Source: Chthoniobacteraceae bacterium
GTDB lineage: Bacteria > Verrucomicrobiota > Verrucomicrobiia > Chthoniobacterales > Chthoniobacteraceae
Length of the DNA stretch: 64,000 nucleotides
Direction: 5' to 3'
Assembly: GCA_028293625.1 (NCBI GenBank)
Contig: JAQGOL010000024.1
Coordinates: forward strand, 306,690 to 370,689
Both the position numbers and the translations under genes were made by a program. The notes under the pieces are model-generated. The model saw nothing but the letters and a program-made list of their open reading frames with translations, was not told the DNA's origin and did not search any database. The first letter of the stretch is position 1. The number at the start of each line of letters is the position of its first letter. Positions 63,160 to 64,000 of the stretch are shown in pieces.

Positions 63160-64000
63160 AAAAACGCTGATTAAATCGCCCTGAAAAACAGAGTGAAACT
63201 ATCGGTAAATAGATGTGACTCAGGCAGACTTTGTCATGCAATTCCAGCCAAGTTTTGCTCAATCTGAGTATGCCGGGAAAAAGAAAGTCACTCGACGGGA
63301 TCTCTTTCTTTCAGAAATGGAAGCCGTGGTGCCGTGGCTTCTACTCATTGAGCTCATTGAGCCTTTCTATCCCAAGGGCAAACGAGGTCAGCCACCCATT
63401 GGCATTGAGCGCATGTTGCGTGTCTACTTCCTCCAGCAGTGGTATGGGCTCGCCGATGCAGCTCTCGAAGACGCAATTTATGATTGCCAGGCGATGCGCC
63501 ACTTTGCGGGGATCTCTCTGGGCTCGGACCCTGTTCCCGACGCTACCACCGTGCTGAAGTTCCGACATTTGCTTGAAGAACACGGACTCACCAAAAAGAT
63601 CTTCGAGGAAGTCGGCGCTTTGCTGAGCGAGAAACAGCTTTTGATGAAAGAGGGCACCATTGTGGATGCCACGATTATTGCGGCCACACCTTCAACCAAG
63701 AACAAGGCAAAGGAGCGCGATCCCGAAATGCACCAAACAAAGAAGGGCAATCAGTATTACTTCGGGATGAAAGCGCACATCGGTGTCGACATGGAATCGG
63801 GCCTGGTCTACTCGCTGACTACCACGGCCGCCAACGTGGCCGACATCGTTGAAACTCATAAGCTGCTCCATGGAAAGGAGAAGGTCGCTATTCTCGATGC
63901 AGGGTATATTGGCGTGGAAAAGAGGGAGGAGATCATCGCCAAACATCCAGAAGTCGAATTCATCGTTGCCGCCAAGCGGCGCAGGATCAAAGCGATGCCG
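63160..64000 (+). mobile_element. IS5-family insertion sequence, left part
   Basis: The element includes the transposase frame at 63236; its left inverted repeat must lie between the beta-helix stop (63142) and 63236 but I could not fix its end, since the right end is outside the window. The start given is approximate. Confidence 0.65.
63236..64000 (+). CDS. IS5-family (InsH-like) transposase, 3' end outside window
   Basis: The frame is open from the ATG at 63236 to the last base (255 codons), so the gene runs past the window. The N terminus (MQFQPSFAQSEYAGKKKVTR) and the phrases EPFYPKGKRGQPP, FRHLLEEHGL, GTIVDATIIAA (first DDE Asp), RDPEMHQTKKGNQYYFGMKAH and ILDAGYIGVEKREE (second Asp) closely follow E. 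coli IS5 InsH. The third acidic residue (in a VEHPF-type motif) is beyond the window. It looks intact so far. It lies 93 bp after the beta-helix gene, in the same direction. Confidence 0.93.
   Translation, partial: MQFQPSFAQSEYAGKKKVTRRDLFLSEMEAVVPWLLLIELIEPFYPKGKRGQPPIGIERMLRVYFLQQWYGLADAALEDAIYDCQAMRHFAGISLGSDPVPDATTVLKFRHLLEEHGLTKKIFEEVGALLSEKQLLMKEGTIVDATIIAATPSTKNKAKERDPEMHQTKKGNQYYFGMKAHIGVDMESGLVYSLTTTAANVADIVETHKLLHGKEKVAILDAGYIGVEKREEIIAKHPEVEFIVAAKRRRIKAMP

Noticed and set aside
63231..63557. 108-codon frame overlapping the transposase start
   Set aside because: The transposase runs in another frame at 63236 and matches IS5 throughout; this is its shadow.
1..64000. tRNA genes, rRNA genes and CRISPR arrays
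   Set aside because: I looked for T-loop-like strings, conserved rRNA stretches and regularly spaced direct repeats and saw none; a dedicated search was not possible.

Overview
The window looks like a chromosomal stretch from a Verrucomicrobiota bacterium, probably near Chthoniobacterales/Spartobacteria. The basis is the combination of an exosortase-EpsI fusion with a VPEG-type sorting substrate, a MoxR/DUF58/von Willebrand/DUF4175/DUF4159 gene train, a large secreted protein with an InlB-like repeat, and a long exopolysaccharide locus. The taxonomic call is an inference; there is no rRNA or ribosomal protein gene here. Most of the first 50 kb is moderately GC-rich. From about 50.5 kb to 63.1 kb the DNA is visibly more AT-rich.

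Layout. 1-4.5 kb: heavy-metal export (C-terminal half of a CzcA-type RND pump, a small periplasmic Cys-containing protein, a Zn/Cd/Pb P-type ATPase). 4.6-16.0 kb: a tightly packed, often overlapping seven-gene train: MoxR ATPase, DUF58, two membrane vWA proteins, a DUF4175-like coiled-coil protein, a DUF4159 protein and a phosphoesterase-like protein fused to a tetrahaem cytochrome domain. 16.1-24.6 kb: a secreted surface protein, MiaE-like tRNA hydroxylase, pyruvate carboxylase, a PilT-like ATPase and a DedA protein. 24.7-29.0 kb (minus strand): sorting substrate, exosortase-EpsI fusion and TPR protein in one apparent operon. 29.9-32.3 kb: dTDP-sugar genes rfbB-rfbA-rfbC without rfbD. 32.3-34.4 kb: a hairpin-rich non-coding stretch and an unrecognised gene with a hairpin over its ribosome-binding site.

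34.6-60.6 kb is an exopolysaccharide locus: GDP-mannose dehydratase, outer-membrane beta-barrel, priming sugar transferase, a WlbA/B/C-like amino-sugar trio, FemAB-like acyltransferase, Wzc-like co-polymerase with a degenerate kinase domain, polysaccharide deacetylase, split Alg14/Alg13-type transferase, AlgD-like dehydrogenase, four further glycosyltransferases, acetyltransferases, a Wzy/ligase-like protein, a Wzx flippase, an acyltransferase-3, a DUF218 protein and a second, stand-alone exosortase. The genes would make nucleotide sugars, build a lipid-linked repeat, flip, polymerise and export it; the exosortases suggest that secreted proteins are processed or anchored in the same envelope programme.

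61.1-64 kb: a secreted parallel beta-helix protein behind a sigma-54-like promoter, then an IS5-family transposase running off the window. A decayed fragment of a related IS5 transposase lies at 55.15-55.45 kb in the same orientation, so the block from the flippase to the beta-helix gene is bracketed by related IS5 sequences. Other unexplained structures are a 36-bp perfect palindrome at 58530-58565, operator-like near-palindromes upstream of the second exosortase and the beta-helix gene, and tandem hairpins that form the 3' end of the deacetylase gene.
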